A stretch of DNA of 64,000 bases, taken from the NCBI RefSeq assembly GCF_026540855.1, contig NZ_JALNUP010000021.1:1-64000 (forward strand), given 5' to 3'. Positions 56,009 through 64,000 of the stretch are shown piece by piece. Each line of letters opens with the position of its first letter. Positions within the stretch are counted from its first letter, which is position 1. Position numbers and translations under genes: made by a program. This DNA is from Sphingomonas sp. GC_Shp_5 (lineage in GTDB: Bacteria; Pseudomonadota; Alphaproteobacteria; Sphingomonadales; Sphingomonadaceae). The notes beneath the pieces are model-generated. The model made no database searches. It was not told the DNA's origin and saw only the letters and a program-made list of their open reading frames with translations.

Positions 56009-57555
56009 CAGCGCTTCGCCTTGGGCGGATGGCCGCGACCACCGGCCGGACCCTTGCCGGGGCCAGTGCGGGGATTATCGCCGTCACGCGGTGGGCGGCC
56101 GCGGCCACCGGCGGGGCCCTTGGTGCGCGGCGACAGGGTCGCGCCGGTCCGCGCGCCGCGCGAGGCGTCAGTCCGCTCGCCGCGCACGGCGTCCATCCGC
56201 TCGCCGCGCGGGGCGGGGGCACGCTCCGGCCGATCGTCGCCGGCACGAGGCGGGCGCGGCGTGGCGCTGCGATCGGGGCGGCCCTTGTTGGGTCGTGGCG
56301 CGGCCTTGGCCCAGCCGGTGCGATCGGGAGCGGCGGCGCGCGGCGGCCGTGCATCGGCGTCGCTGCGCGCGGCGCGGGGATCGGTGGCGGTGCGGGACGG
56401 TCGCGTGGTTCCGGGACGTGCCATCCGATCGGCCTGCGGCCTGAAGCCGGGGCGCGGTGCATCACCACGCGGGGCGGGCGCGGCGCGATCGGGAGTGCGG
56501 CGCTGGCCCTGCTGGGCCTCGCTGCGCATCGGGCGGTCATCGCCGGTGCGGAAAGATGGACGCTCACTCCTCTCCGCGGGCGCCGGGCGACCCGCGGGGG
56601 CCCGCTCGTCGGCGGGATGGCGGGCAGCGCCACGCGAGCCGCGTGCCGACACCGGACGCGGCACGCGCTCGCCGCGATAGGGAACGTCACCCTCCTGGCG
56701 CTGGGACGGGAGGTGCGATCGCGGGCGGCCGCTCGCGCCGGCGTTCCGCGCCGGGCCCTCGACCGACACAGGCTCCATCTGCTCGCGCTGGCGGCGCGGC
56801 GATTCCAGCGTCTTGCGGAAGGCGACCAGATCATGCTGCTTGATCTCGCCAACCTCGCCTGGCGGCAGATCGGCGAGCACGAACGGGCCGTAGCGGGTGC
56901 GGATCAGGCGGCTGACCTGCAGCCCGAGATATTCGAGCACGCGCCGCACTTCGCGGTTCTTGCCCTCAGTCAGAGTCAGCTCGATCCAGACATTGGCGCC
57001 GGTGCGCCGCTCGATGTTGGCGTCGATCGATCCGTAGCGGATGCCCTCAATCTCGACGCCGTCGGCGAGATCCTCGAGCTGCGCCTGGGTGACGTTGCCA
57101 TAAGCCCGCGCGCGATAGCTGCGCTCGACGCCGGTCGCGGGCAGCTCGAGCTGGCGCTTGAAGCCGCCATCGGTGGTCAGCATCAGCAGCCCCTCGGTAG
57201 CGAGATCGAGACGGCCGACCGGCACCACGCGCGGCAGATCGGCGGGCAGGCGATCGTAGATCGTCGGCCGGCCCTTGGGATCGCGCTCGGTGACGAGCAG
57301 CCCGGGCGGCTTGTGATACAGGAACAGGCGGGCATGTTCGGGTGCGCCGACCGGCTCGCCATCGACGGTGATCCCGGCGAGCGACTTCAGCACGGTGGCG
57401 GGCGTATCGAGCACCACGCCGTCCTTGGCGATGCGGCCGTCGGCGATCATCCGCTCGATGTCTCGGCGCGACGCCACGCCGGCGCGCGCCAACAGCTTGG
57501 CAATACGGTCTCCGGCCCGATCGGGCGGAATTTGGTCGTCCTGGTGGCTCGGCAT
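56008..57555 (-). CDS. RluB-type rRNA pseudouridine synthase with long disordered tail
   Basis: A 515-aa RsuA/RluB-family protein. Residues 15-70 form the S4-like domain (IAKLLARAGVASRRDIERMI). The pseudouridine synthase domain has catalytic D117 in VGRLDLATEGLL, YHKPPGLLVTE, and EGKNREVRRVLEYLGL. Residues 251-515 (265 aa) are an Arg/Pro/Gly/Ala-rich disordered extension with RGE and APR-type repeats, far longer than in E. coli RluB. ATG 57555 is the start, since the further-upstream frame begins with TTG. It is coupled to rsmD. Confidence 0.9.
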   Translation of the reverse strand: MPSHQDDQIPPDRAGDRIAKLLARAGVASRRDIERMIADGRIAKDGVVLDTPATVLKSLAGITVDGEPVGAPEHARLFLYHKPPGLLVTERDPKGRPTIYDRLPADLPRVVPVGRLDLATEGLLMLTTDGGFKRQLELPATGVERSYRARAYGNVTQAQLEDLADGVEIEGIRYGSIDANIERRTGANVWIELTLTEGKNREVRRVLEYLGLQVSRLIRTRYGPFVLADLPPGEVGEIKQHDLVAFRKTLESPRRQREQMEPVSVEGPARNAGASGRPRSHLPSQRQEGDVPYRGERVPRPVSARGSRGAARHPADERAPAGRPAPAERSERPSFRTGDDRPMRSEAQQGQRRTPDRAAPAPRGDAPRPGFRPQADRMARPGTTRPSRTATDPRAARSDADARPPRAAAPDRTGWAKAAPRPNKGRPDRSATPRPPRAGDDRPERAPAPRGERMDAVRGERTDASRGARTGATLSPRTKGPAGGRGRPPRDGDNPRTGPGKGPAGGRGHPPKAKR

Positions 57556-57678
57556 GGCGCGGCCATACAGGTGATTGGCGCTCAACGCGAAAATATTTGC
57601 GACTGATCAACAAAGCGCGCGTTATGTCGCGCGAGCGTAACGAACCGCACCGGAATTGCGCTCGGAGCAGGCTGGACG

Positions 57679-58110
57679 ATGATTTTTGGTCGGAAGAAAC
57701 GTCAGATCGAGCGCCTCCTCGTTGTCGAGGATGAGCCGCTGGTGGCGTTCGACACCGAATATTTCCTGTCGGATGCCGCTTATCACATCGTCGCCACGGT
57801 GGATCGGGTCGCCGACGCGCTGGAGGTGATCGGATCGGACAAGGTGATCGACCTCGTGTTAGTCGACGTCAATCTCGCCGACGGCTCGGGGCTCGACGTC
57901 GCCCGCGCCGCGGTCGCGCGATCGGTGCCGGTGCTGTTCGTCACCGGTCATTTTCCCGACGAGGCGAGCGCGATCGCGGTGGGGTGCCTCGCCAAGCCCT
58001 ACAATCCCAAGGATCTGCTCGGCGCCATCGCGGCGATCGAGGCGAGCCTCGCGGGCAAGCCGCCAAAGCGGCTGCCACCGGGTCTGCGGCTGTTCGAGCG
58101 GCAGATCTAG
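57679..58110 (+). CDS. Single-domain response regulator, FATGUY-like
   Basis: A 143-aa receiver with VVEDEPLVAFDTEYFLS (E17/D18), phosphoacceptor D63 in VLVDVNLADGSG, T89 in LFVTGHFPDEAS and K106 in CLAKPYNPKDL. The FVTGH stretch resembles the FATGUY motif of alphaproteobacterial stand-alone receivers such as sphingomonad SdrG, which works in the general stress response. Given the EcfG-type promoters in this window that link is attractive but unproved. No output domain or adjacent kinase. It is divergent from the pseudouridine synthase gene. Confidence 0.88.
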   Translation: MIFGRKKRQIERLLVVEDEPLVAFDTEYFLSDAAYHIVATVDRVADALEVIGSDKVIDLVLVDVNLADGSGLDVARAAVARSVPVLFVTGHFPDEASAIAVGCLAKPYNPKDLLGAIAAIEASLAGKPPKRLPPGLRLFERQI

Positions 58111-58167
58111 CGGCTCCGTCGAGCCAGCGGGGGTAGGCGCCGAGGCGCCGGCGGCTATGCTGCGGCG

Positions 58168-58902
58168 ATGAAGATCGCGGCCATCTCCGACATCCACGGC
58201 AATATTGCAGCGCTCGACGCCGTGCTCGCTGACATCGCAAAGGACGGCGTCGACCTGATCGTCAACCTCGGCGACATCTGCTCGGGCGCGCTGTTTCCGG
58301 CGGCCACGGCGGCGCGACTGATGCCGCTGGGCCTGCCGACGATCCGCGGCAATCACGAGCGACAGCTTGGCGAATTGCCGCCCGAGCGGCTGGGGCTGTC
58401 GGATCGCCATGCCGCCGCGACGCTCGACGCTGATCACCGCGCCTGGCTGGCGAGCCTGCCGACAAGCTTGCGCCTCGATGGCGGCGTGCTGCTGGTCCAC
58501 GGCACGCCCGCAAGCGATGTCGATTACTTCCTCGACACCGTCACCGCCGATGGCGCCCGGCCGGCCAGCGAGGCGGAGGTCGAGGCCCGCGCCGCTGGTG
58601 CTGACGCGGCAGTTATCCTGTGTGGCCACACCCACCTCCAGCGGGCGATGACGCTTGGCGACGGCCGGCTGATCGTCAACCCGGGCAGCGTCGGCTTGCC
58701 CGTCTATGACGATGACCGGCCGTTTCTGCACCGGATGGAGAGCGGGTCGCCGCACGCGCGCTATGCGGTGATCGACGACCGTGGCGGCCGCTGGTCGGCC
58801 GATTTTCGGAAAGTGGCCTATGATTGGGAGCAGGCGGCGTGCGACGCCGACGCCAACGGGCGCGCAGATTGGGCGCGGGCGTTGAGGACCGGCTATTGCT
58901 GA
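58168..58902 (+). CDS. Metallophosphoesterase family protein
   Basis: A 244-aa calcineurin-like phosphoesterase. All five metal-binding blocks are seen: SDIHGN, LVNLGDICSG (NLGD), TIRGNHERQ, LLVHGTPAS and LCGHTHLQR, followed by VNPGSVGLP. It resembles YfcE-type phosphodiesterases rather than protein phosphatases. Soluble. It starts 57 bases after the receiver gene in the same direction, with no terminator between, so it may be co-transcribed. Confidence 0.9.
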   Translation: MKIAAISDIHGNIAALDAVLADIAKDGVDLIVNLGDICSGALFPAATAARLMPLGLPTIRGNHERQLGELPPERLGLSDRHAAATLDADHRAWLASLPTSLRLDGGVLLVHGTPASDVDYFLDTVTADGARPASEAEVEARAAGADAAVILCGHTHLQRAMTLGDGRLIVNPGSVGLPVYDDDRPFLHRMESGSPHARYAVIDDRGGRWSADFRKVAYDWEQAACDADANGRADWARALRTGYC

Positions 58903-59009
58903 GGTGTGAGCGTGCGATCCGGGCCTGCCGTCGCTCGGGTGTCGATCCGTTCTAGCCGCGGCGAGATTTGGCGCTAGTGTCGCCGCTGCGAGTGACGAGT
59001 GGAGCGGCG

Positions 59010-60344
59010 ATGAACGAGAGCGTGCGGCAGGCGAGCTGGTGGGACGGCCTGCGGCCTTATGTCGAGCGGGGTCCGCTCGCGGTGTTCTTCATGGGGATCT
59101 CCTCGGGGCTTGCCTTCACCATGATCGGCGCGACGCTGACCACTCGGCTGAAGCAGGATGGCCTCGACAAATCGACCATCACCGCCTTCACCCTGGCGTT
59201 CCTGGTCTACAATCTGAAGCCTTTGTGGGCATGGATGGTGGATGGCGTGCGGTTGCCGCTGATCGGCCGCCTCGGCCAGCGCGTGTCGTGGCTGCTCCTC
59301 GCCGGCGTGCTGGTGATGGTGGCGATCGCCAATCTCGCGCTGGTCGATCCCGCGACCGAGCTGTCGCGCACGATCACCGCCGCGATCCTAGTCGGCTTTG
59401 CCGGCGCCACCTACGACATCGTCATCGACGCCTATCGGATCGAGACGCTCGAGCCATACCAGATGGGCGTCGGCTCGGGCATGACCCAATATGGCTGGAA
59501 GATCGGCTCGGTGCTCGCCGGCGGCCTGGCGCTGGTGATCGCCGCGCGGACGAACTGGCATGTCGCCTATCTGGCCTGCATTGCCTTCGCATTGCCGGCG
59601 ATGATCGTCGCGCTGGTGCGCGGCGAGCCGGTGCGCCGCTTGGTCGTCATCGAGCGGCGCGGGATCGGCGACCTGGCGTCGTCGATCGTCGGGCCGTTCA
59701 CCGAATTCTTCCGCCGCCACGGCGCGTTCGTGATCCTGGCCTTCATTCTCATCCATAAGATCGGCGATACGCTCGGCCAGCAGGCGCTGCGGCTGCTGCT
59801 CGACGACCTCGGGTTCAGCAACGACGAGATCGCGCTCTACGATGTCGGCGTCGGCTTCTGGGCGTTCTGGGTGGGGCTGTTCATCGGCGGCGCGCTCTAT
59901 GCACGGCTCGGCCTCAAGCGCTCGGTGCTGATCAGCCTGGTGCTGATGATGGTCTCCAACGCGAGCTTCGCGCTGCTCGCCGGCTCGGGGCACAGCAACC
60001 TCGGGCTCGGCGCGGCGATGGCGTTTGAAAACGCCTCGAGCGGGATCGGCGGGGTGACGGTGGTCGCCTATTTCTCCGCGCTGACCGATCTCCGCTTCAC
60101 CGCCGCGCAATATGCGCTGATCTCGGCGGCGGCGAGCGTGGTCGGGCGGGTGCTCACCGCCACCACCACCGGCCAGCTGGTCGATCGCTTCGGCTATGTC
60201 GCCTTCTACTGGGGGACGACGGTGGCCGCGCTGCCGGGGGTGCTGCTGTTCTGGTGGATGTGCCGCTCGGGGCTGGTCGACCGCTCGATCGGCAGCGCCG
60301 GCATCGTCGGCAAGGGCGACGCGCGCGAGGGCGAGGCCGTCTAG
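59010..60344 (+). CDS. AmpG-like MFS transporter
   Basis: A 444-aa transporter. Key segments are RGPLAVFFMGISSGLAF, TRLKQDGLDKSTITAF, LVYNLKPLWAWMVDGVRLPLI, FAGATYDIVIDAYRIETL and QYALISAAASVVGRVLTATT, which match the AmpG/PAT group (muropeptide permease and acetyl-CoA transporter relatives). The N-terminal FLVYNLKPLWAWMVDG and TYDIVIDAYRIE (E/D in helix) are typical of AmpG. It would import anhydro-muropeptides for recycling. No ampC or ampR gene is nearby. ATG 59010 is chosen for a fitting N-terminus. The stop shares CTAG with the convergent gene. Confidence 0.85.
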   Translation: MNESVRQASWWDGLRPYVERGPLAVFFMGISSGLAFTMIGATLTTRLKQDGLDKSTITAFTLAFLVYNLKPLWAWMVDGVRLPLIGRLGQRVSWLLLAGVLVMVAIANLALVDPATELSRTITAAILVGFAGATYDIVIDAYRIETLEPYQMGVGSGMTQYGWKIGSVLAGGLALVIAARTNWHVAYLACIAFALPAMIVALVRGEPVRRLVVIERRGIGDLASSIVGPFTEFFRRHGAFVILAFILIHKIGDTLGQQALRLLLDDLGFSNDEIALYDVGVGFWAFWVGLFIGGALYARLGLKRSVLISLVLMMVSNASFALLAGSGHSNLGLGAAMAFENASSGIGGVTVVAYFSALTDLRFTAAQYALISAAASVVGRVLTATTTGQLVDRFGYVAFYWGTTVAALPGVLLFWWMCRSGLVDRSIGSAGIVGKGDAREGEAV

Positions 60345-60769
60345 CCGGTGATCGGGCGGCCGTCGTCGGCGAAGGCGGCGGCGAGTACCGCGGCGCTGGC
60401 GAGCACGCCCTCGACCTGGCGGACGCCGAGCAGATCGGTCATCAGCAACCGCGCGGCGCCCGGCGCGGTTTCGACGCGGGCGAGAATGGTCAGCAGTGCC
60501 GCCTCGGCCGAGGTGGTGCGCGCGCAGCAGCAGGGTGCGATGGCAATGGTGCCGCTCGCCGCACTGGCGAGGTCGGCCATGAAGCTGCGCATCAGCACCA
60601 GCGGGCGCTTGAAGCCCTGGCCAAAGGCGGTGAACAGCGCGTGGCTGGCGCGGGCATCGGCGAGGCCGTTGGCGCCCATCCGCCGCATCGCGAACAGCGC
60701 GATCCGCGCATTGGGGCAATCGGGCAACGCGTGGGGCAGGTGGGTGGCAGTGGTGGCGACGTCGGTCAT
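60341..60769 (-). CDS. DUF6628-like family protein
   Basis: A 142-aa protein: DCPNARIALFAMRRMGANGLADARASHALFTAFGQGF, then RPLVLMRSFMADLASAASGTIAIAPCCCARTTSAEAALLTIL and LLGVRQVEGVLASAAVLAAAF. The pattern matches a sphingomonad-specific hypothetical family that I believe is DUF6628. The three adjacent Cys (PCCCAR) stand out. No signal peptide or clear TM. It is convergent with the AmpG-like gene, sharing CTAG stops. Function unknown. Confidence 0.75.
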   Translation of the reverse strand: MTDVATTATHLPHALPDCPNARIALFAMRRMGANGLADARASHALFTAFGQGFKRPLVLMRSFMADLASAASGTIAIAPCCCARTTSAEAALLTILARVETAPGAARLLMTDLLGVRQVEGVLASAAVLAAAFADDGRPITG

Positions 60770-60836
60770 GGGGCGCGACTCCTGTTGAACCGGCAAGGTC
60801 GCGCTTCAGCTATTGATAGTCAATCGCAATAATTCG

Positions 60837-62153
60837 TCAGTTCGGTTGTTCGTCGTTGGCGGCGAGCGCTTCGCCGGCGAGGTAGAGCGAGCCGGCGATC
60901 AGCACGAGTTGATCGCTCCCGCCCGCCGCGGCGAGATCGAGCGCCTGGTCGAGGCTCTCGGCGGTCGTCGCCTCGGTGCCGAGGTCGCGGGCAAAGTCCG
61001 CGAGGGTCGCTGGGGGGTGATGGTCGTGACCGCGCACCGGCACCGCGATCACCCGCGAGAGGCCGGGCGCGAGCGCGCGCAGCACGCCGGAAGCATCCTT
61101 GTTGGCGAGCATGCCGGACACCAGGGTGACCGGCCGCCCGCGCGCGAGGCTGCGCAGCGCGCGGGCGACCGGCTGCGCGGCGGAGGGGTTGTGGGCGCCG
61201 TCGAGCCAAAGCTCGCAGCCCGCCGGCAGCCGGGCGTGGAGCGGACCATTGTTCAGGCGCTGCATCCGCGCCGGCCAGTGCGCCCAATCGGCGGCGGCGC
61301 GCATCGCCGCTTCGGGCACCGCGATTGCGCCCTGGTGGCGGAGCATGGCGATCGCGAGCGCGAGGTTGCGCCCCTGGTGCGGGCCGACCAGCCGCGGGCG
61401 GCGGGTCACCACCGAAAAGCCCTCGTCCTGATAGCGCATGGAGTTGCGCAGCGCCTCGCTCCGCCACGCCGCGTTGCGCGCGATCACCGGTGCCCCTGCG
61501 GCATCGGCGACCGCGGCGATCCGCGCGCGACAGGCACGCGGATAATCCATCGTCACCAGCGGCACGCCGCGCTTGGCGATTCCCGCCTTTTCGGCGGCGA
61601 TCGCGACCAGCGTGTCGCCCAGGAACGCCTCGTGATCGAGCCCGAGCGCGGCGATGCCGGTCACCGCGGGCTTGGCGATGACGTTGGTCGCGTCGAGACG
61701 GCCACCAAGCCCGACCTCGACGATGGTCGCCGCCGCCGGAGTGCGCGCGAAGGCGAGGAAGGCGGCCGCGGTGGTGATCTCGAAGAAGCTCGCGCCGAGA
61801 TCCTCCGCCTCGCCGAGCACCTCGGCGAGCAGCGCCGCCAGCGCCTCGTCGTCGATCAGCTGCCCGGCAAGGCGGATCCGTTCGTTGAAGCGGACGAGGT
61901 GCGGGCTCGAATAGACGTGGACGCTGTGCCCCGCCGCCTCGATCGCGGCGCGCAGGAAGGCGCAGGTCGAGCCCTTGCCGTTGGTGCCGGCGACATGGAA
62001 CACCGGCGGCAGCGAGTGGTGCGGGTCGCCGAGCCGGGCGAGCAGTCGAGTGATCCGCTCGAGCCCGAGGACGTCGGCGCCCGGCGAGAGCAGGGTCAGC
62101 CGATCGAGCTGCGCCTGCACCGCCGGGCTGGACGAAGTCGCGAAATCGGGCAT
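60837..62153 (-). CDS. folC: Bifunctional folylpolyglutamate/dihydrofolate synthase FolC
   Basis: A 438-aa Mur-ligase-fold enzyme adding glutamate to dihydropteroate and folates. The P-loop is VFHVAGTNGKGSTCAFL, with YSSPHLVRFNERIRLAG, and C-terminal motifs WLDGAHNPSAA and VSGMLANKD. It is downstream of accD (13-base gap) in the trpB-trpA-accD-folC operon, a common alphaproteobacterial arrangement. The gene upstream in coordinates (DUF6628-like) is on the same strand but 67 bases away. Confidence 0.96.
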   Translation of the reverse strand: MPDFATSSSPAVQAQLDRLTLLSPGADVLGLERITRLLARLGDPHHSLPPVFHVAGTNGKGSTCAFLRAAIEAAGHSVHVYSSPHLVRFNERIRLAGQLIDDEALAALLAEVLGEAEDLGASFFEITTAAAFLAFARTPAAATIVEVGLGGRLDATNVIAKPAVTGIAALGLDHEAFLGDTLVAIAAEKAGIAKRGVPLVTMDYPRACRARIAAVADAAGAPVIARNAAWRSEALRNSMRYQDEGFSVVTRRPRLVGPHQGRNLALAIAMLRHQGAIAVPEAAMRAAADWAHWPARMQRLNNGPLHARLPAGCELWLDGAHNPSAAQPVARALRSLARGRPVTLVSGMLANKDASGVLRALAPGLSRVIAVPVRGHDHHPPATLADFARDLGTEATTAESLDQALDLAAAGGSDQLVLIAGSLYLAGEALAANDEQPN

Positions 62154-62166
62154 CGCTGCGGCCGGC

Positions 62167-63024
62167 TCAGGCCGCCGCGCGCGTGCCGCAGAGGTAGCCG
62201 ATCACCGTCGCCAGCCGCTCGCGCAGTTCCTTGCGATGGACCACCATGTCGAGCATGCCATGCTCGAGCAGATATTCCGAGCGCTGGAAACCCTCGGGCA
62301 GCTTCTCGCGGATGGTCTGCTCGATCACCCGCTGGCCGGCAAAGCCGATCAGCGCGCCCGGCTCGGCGATCTGGACGTCGCCGAGCATCGCATAGCTGGC
62401 GGTGACGCCGCCGGTGGTGGGATCGGTCAGCACCACCACATAAGGCAGGCCGGCATCGTGGAGCATCTGGATCGCCACGGTGGAGCGCGGCATCTGCATC
62501 AGGCTGAGGATGCCCTCCTGCATGCGCGCGCCGCCGGCGGCGGTGAAGATCACATAGGGGCAGCGGTCGGCGATCGCCGCCTCGACGCCGCGGATGAAGG
62601 CCTCGCCCACCGCGAGACCCATCGATCCGCCCATGAAGCCGAAGTCCTGCACGCCCATCACCACGCGATGGCCAAGGATCGTGCCGCGCGCGTTGATCAG
62701 CGCGTCCTGTTCCTGCGACGAGGTCCGCGCCGCCTTCAGCCGATCGCTGTAGCGCTTGGAATCGCGAAACTTGAGCGGGTCCTCGGGTACCTTGGGAACG
62801 GGGATCTCGGCGCAGCTGCCCTCGTCGAGGATCTGCTTGAACCGCTCCTTGGGGCCGATCCGCTCGTGATGGTCGCACTTCGGGCAGACGTAGAGATTCT
62901 CCTCCAGCTCCCGGGTGAAGACCATCTGGCCGCAGCCCTTGCACTTGTGCCAGAGATTCTCGTCCGAGCTCTCCTTCTTGGCGACGAAGGAAAGGGCGTT
63001 GCGGACGCTGTTGAGCCAGCTCAT
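62167..63024 (-). CDS. accD: Acetyl-CoA carboxylase carboxyltransferase subunit beta AccD
   Basis: A 285-aa AccD, transferring carboxyl from carboxybiotin to acetyl-CoA with AccA to make malonyl-CoA. The N-terminal zinc finger is [23 protein letters not shown], then [50 protein letters not shown] and [11 protein letters not shown]. The start at 63024 overlaps the trpA stop (ATGA). The length fits. Confidence 0.97.
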   Translation of the reverse strand: MSWLNSVRNALSFVAKKESSDENLWHKCKGCGQMVFTRELEENLYVCPKCDHHERIGPKERFKQILDEGSCAEIPVPKVPEDPLKFRDSKRYSDRLKAARTSSQEQDALINARGTILGHRVVMGVQDFGFMGGSMGLAVGEAFIRGVEAAIADRCPYVIFTAAGGARMQEGILSLMQMPRSTVAIQMLHDAGLPYVVVLTDPTTGGVTASYAMLGDVQIAEPGALIGFAGQRVIEQTIREKLPEGFQRSEYLLEHGMLDMVVHRKELRERLATVIGYLCGTRAAA

Positions 63025-63848
63025 GCGATGATGTCCATGGAGGGTACCTTCCGGGCCGACGCCAGCGCGCCGGCGAGACTTGCGATATAGGCGCTGACCG
63101 CGGCGGGCGCATCGGCGCCGTGTTGCGCGACCAGCTCGACGATCGCCGAGCCGACCACCACGCCATCGGCCACCGCGCCGATCGCGGCTGCCTGATCAGG
63201 CGTGCGCACGCCGAAACCGACCACGACCGGCAGCGCGGTGGATGCCTTGAGCCGCGTCACCGCCGCCTCGATCGAGGCCTGCGCGGCCTGCTGCAGCCCG
63301 GTGATCCCGGCGACCGAGACATAATAGAGAAAGCCGCTGGCGCCATCGAGCACCTGCGGCAGCCGCGCCGCATCGGTGGTCGGCGTGGCGAGGCGGATCG
63401 GATCGATCCCGGCGCCACGCAGCGCCGGCCCGAGCGCATCGTCTTCCTCGGGAGGAATGTCGACGCAGATCACGCCATCCACCCCGGCCTCGGCGGCGGC
63501 GCGCGCGAACCAGTCGGGGCCGCGGCGCAGCATCGGGTTGGCGTAGCCCATCAGCACCAGCGGCGTGGCGGGATGACGGGCGCGGAACGCCGCCGCGATG
63601 CCGAGGATGTCGGCGGTGGTGGTGCCGGCGAGCAGGCTGCGGATGTTGGCGGCCTGGATCGCGGGGCCATCGGCCATCGGATCGGTGAACGGCATGCCGA
63701 GCTCGATCACATCGGTGCCGCCCGCGACCAGCGCATCGAGGATCGCGCCGGTCGCGGCCGGCGCGGGATCGCCGGCGGTGACGAAGGTGACGAGCGCGGC
63801 GCGGCCGTCCGCGGCGGCGCGGGCGAAGGCGCTGGCGAGCCGGGTCAT
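63021..63848 (-). CDS. trpA: Tryptophan synthase alpha subunit
   Basis: A 275-aa TIM-barrel subunit cleaving indole-3-glycerol phosphate. The catalytic E49 ([15 protein letters not shown]) and D60 align exactly with the classical numbering. [12 protein letters not shown] and FGVRTPDQA form the phosphate site. The start at 63848 is set by the ATGA overlap with trpB (63845-63848). It also overlaps accD by 4 bases at its end. Indole is passed to TrpB. Confidence 0.97.
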   Translation of the reverse strand: MTRLASAFARAAADGRAALVTFVTAGDPAPAATGAILDALVAGGTDVIELGMPFTDPMADGPAIQAANIRSLLAGTTTADILGIAAAFRARHPATPLVLMGYANPMLRRGPDWFARAAAEAGVDGVICVDIPPEEDDALGPALRGAGIDPIRLATPTTDAARLPQVLDGASGFLYYVSVAGITGLQQAAQASIEAAVTRLKASTALPVVVGFGVRTPDQAAAIGAVADGVVVGSAIVELVAQHGADAPAAVSAYIASLAGALASARKVPSMDIIA

Positions 63849-64000
63849 ATCGCCACCCCGAGCGCGTCGGCGACGGTGAAGATGTCCTTGTCGCCACGCC
63901 CGCACAGGTTCGCGAGGATGATCTGGTCCTGCCGCATCTCGCGCGCCACCTTCGCCACCGCGGCGATCGCGTGGCTCGGTTCGAGCGCGGGGATGATGCC
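63845..64000 (-). CDS. trpB: Tryptophan synthase beta subunit, C-terminal part (runs off the window)
   Basis: The last 51 codons of trpB are visible, reading [19 protein letters not shown], then [14 protein letters not shown] and [10 protein letters not shown] before TGA. GRGDKD is the conserved TrpB C-terminal motif. The start and catalytic Lys lie beyond the window edge. The stop overlaps trpA ATG, so the genes are coupled. Confidence 0.95.
   Translation of the reverse strand, partial: GIIPALEPSHAIAAVAKVAREMRQDQIILANLCGRGDKDIFTVADALGVAI

Overview
The window looks like ordinary chromosome of a high-GC alphaproteobacterium, most likely a Sphingomonas-type sphingomonad. The evidence is the GC-rich codon use, the minimal PutA, the long-tailed S16 and RluB-type proteins, the exosortase-A-associated polysaccharide genes, several small protein families I associate with sphingomonads, and several GGAAC-N16/17-(C/G/T)GTT elements matching the EcfG general-stress promoter of alphaproteobacteria. 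No rRNA, tRNA, CRISPR array, insertion sequence, prophage or replication origin was seen. Genes are densely packed, many with 1-8 nt stop/start overlaps.

Layout. 1-9.2 kb: a small ORF; thiolase and MaoC hydratase, divergent from the bifunctional proline catabolic enzyme PutA; a retropepsin-like protease; an MscS channel; topoisomerase IB, divergent from a PfpI/DJ-1 protein. 9.2-13.8 kb: envelope polysaccharide genes (acyltransferase, exosortase-A-type O-ligase, small membrane protein, exosortase-A-type glycosyltransferase, unknown two-TM protein). 13.8-19.7 kb: small stress ORF, MFS transporter, SodC lipoprotein, ThpR, Bax-inhibitor-1 protein, transglutaminase-like protein, small acidic stress protein, unknown protein. 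20-25.6 kb: translation and secretion block ffh, rpsP, (43-aa ORF), rimM, trmD, rplS, split between rimM and trmD by an inverted thioredoxin-reductase-like gene and a vapBC toxin-antitoxin pair. 25.8-36.4 kb: secreted protein; rpoD-dnaG and yqeY (minus strand); carA, carB, greA (plus strand). 36.6-38.8 kb: DUF4170 protein and a four-gene membrane-associated operon resembling yqjD/yqjE/yqjK. 38.9-48.8 kb: eno, ftsB, alpha/beta hydrolase, DUF885 lipoprotein, drug-efflux MFS, prolyl oligopeptidase, a 25-aa membrane peptide, cupin, glycine-zipper protein. 49-60.8 kb: two stand-alone response regulators, SDR/TetR divergon, UvrD/PcrA helicase, MHS transporter, rsmD and RluB-type pseudouridine synthase, phosphoesterase, AmpG-like transporter, DUF6628-type protein. 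60.8-64 kb: trpB(partial)-trpA-accD-folC operon.

How it works together. Most of the window is housekeeping: translation, replication initiation and sigma factor, pyrimidine/arginine precursor supply, glycolysis and cell division, fatty acid, folate and tryptophan synthesis. Laid over it is a likely scattered general-stress regulon. Up to six EcfG-type promoter matches lie 26-36 nt upstream of start codons, in front of PfpI, a 46-aa protein, a 94-aa acidic protein, the yqj-like operon, a 25-aa membrane peptide and (weakest) an alpha/beta hydrolase. The most unusual architecture is vapB-vapC-trmD: each stop codon overlaps the next GTG start (GTGA), tying a PIN-domain toxin to the essential tRNA G37 methyltransferase. 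At least four kinds of short palindromic (REP-like) repeats sit between genes.
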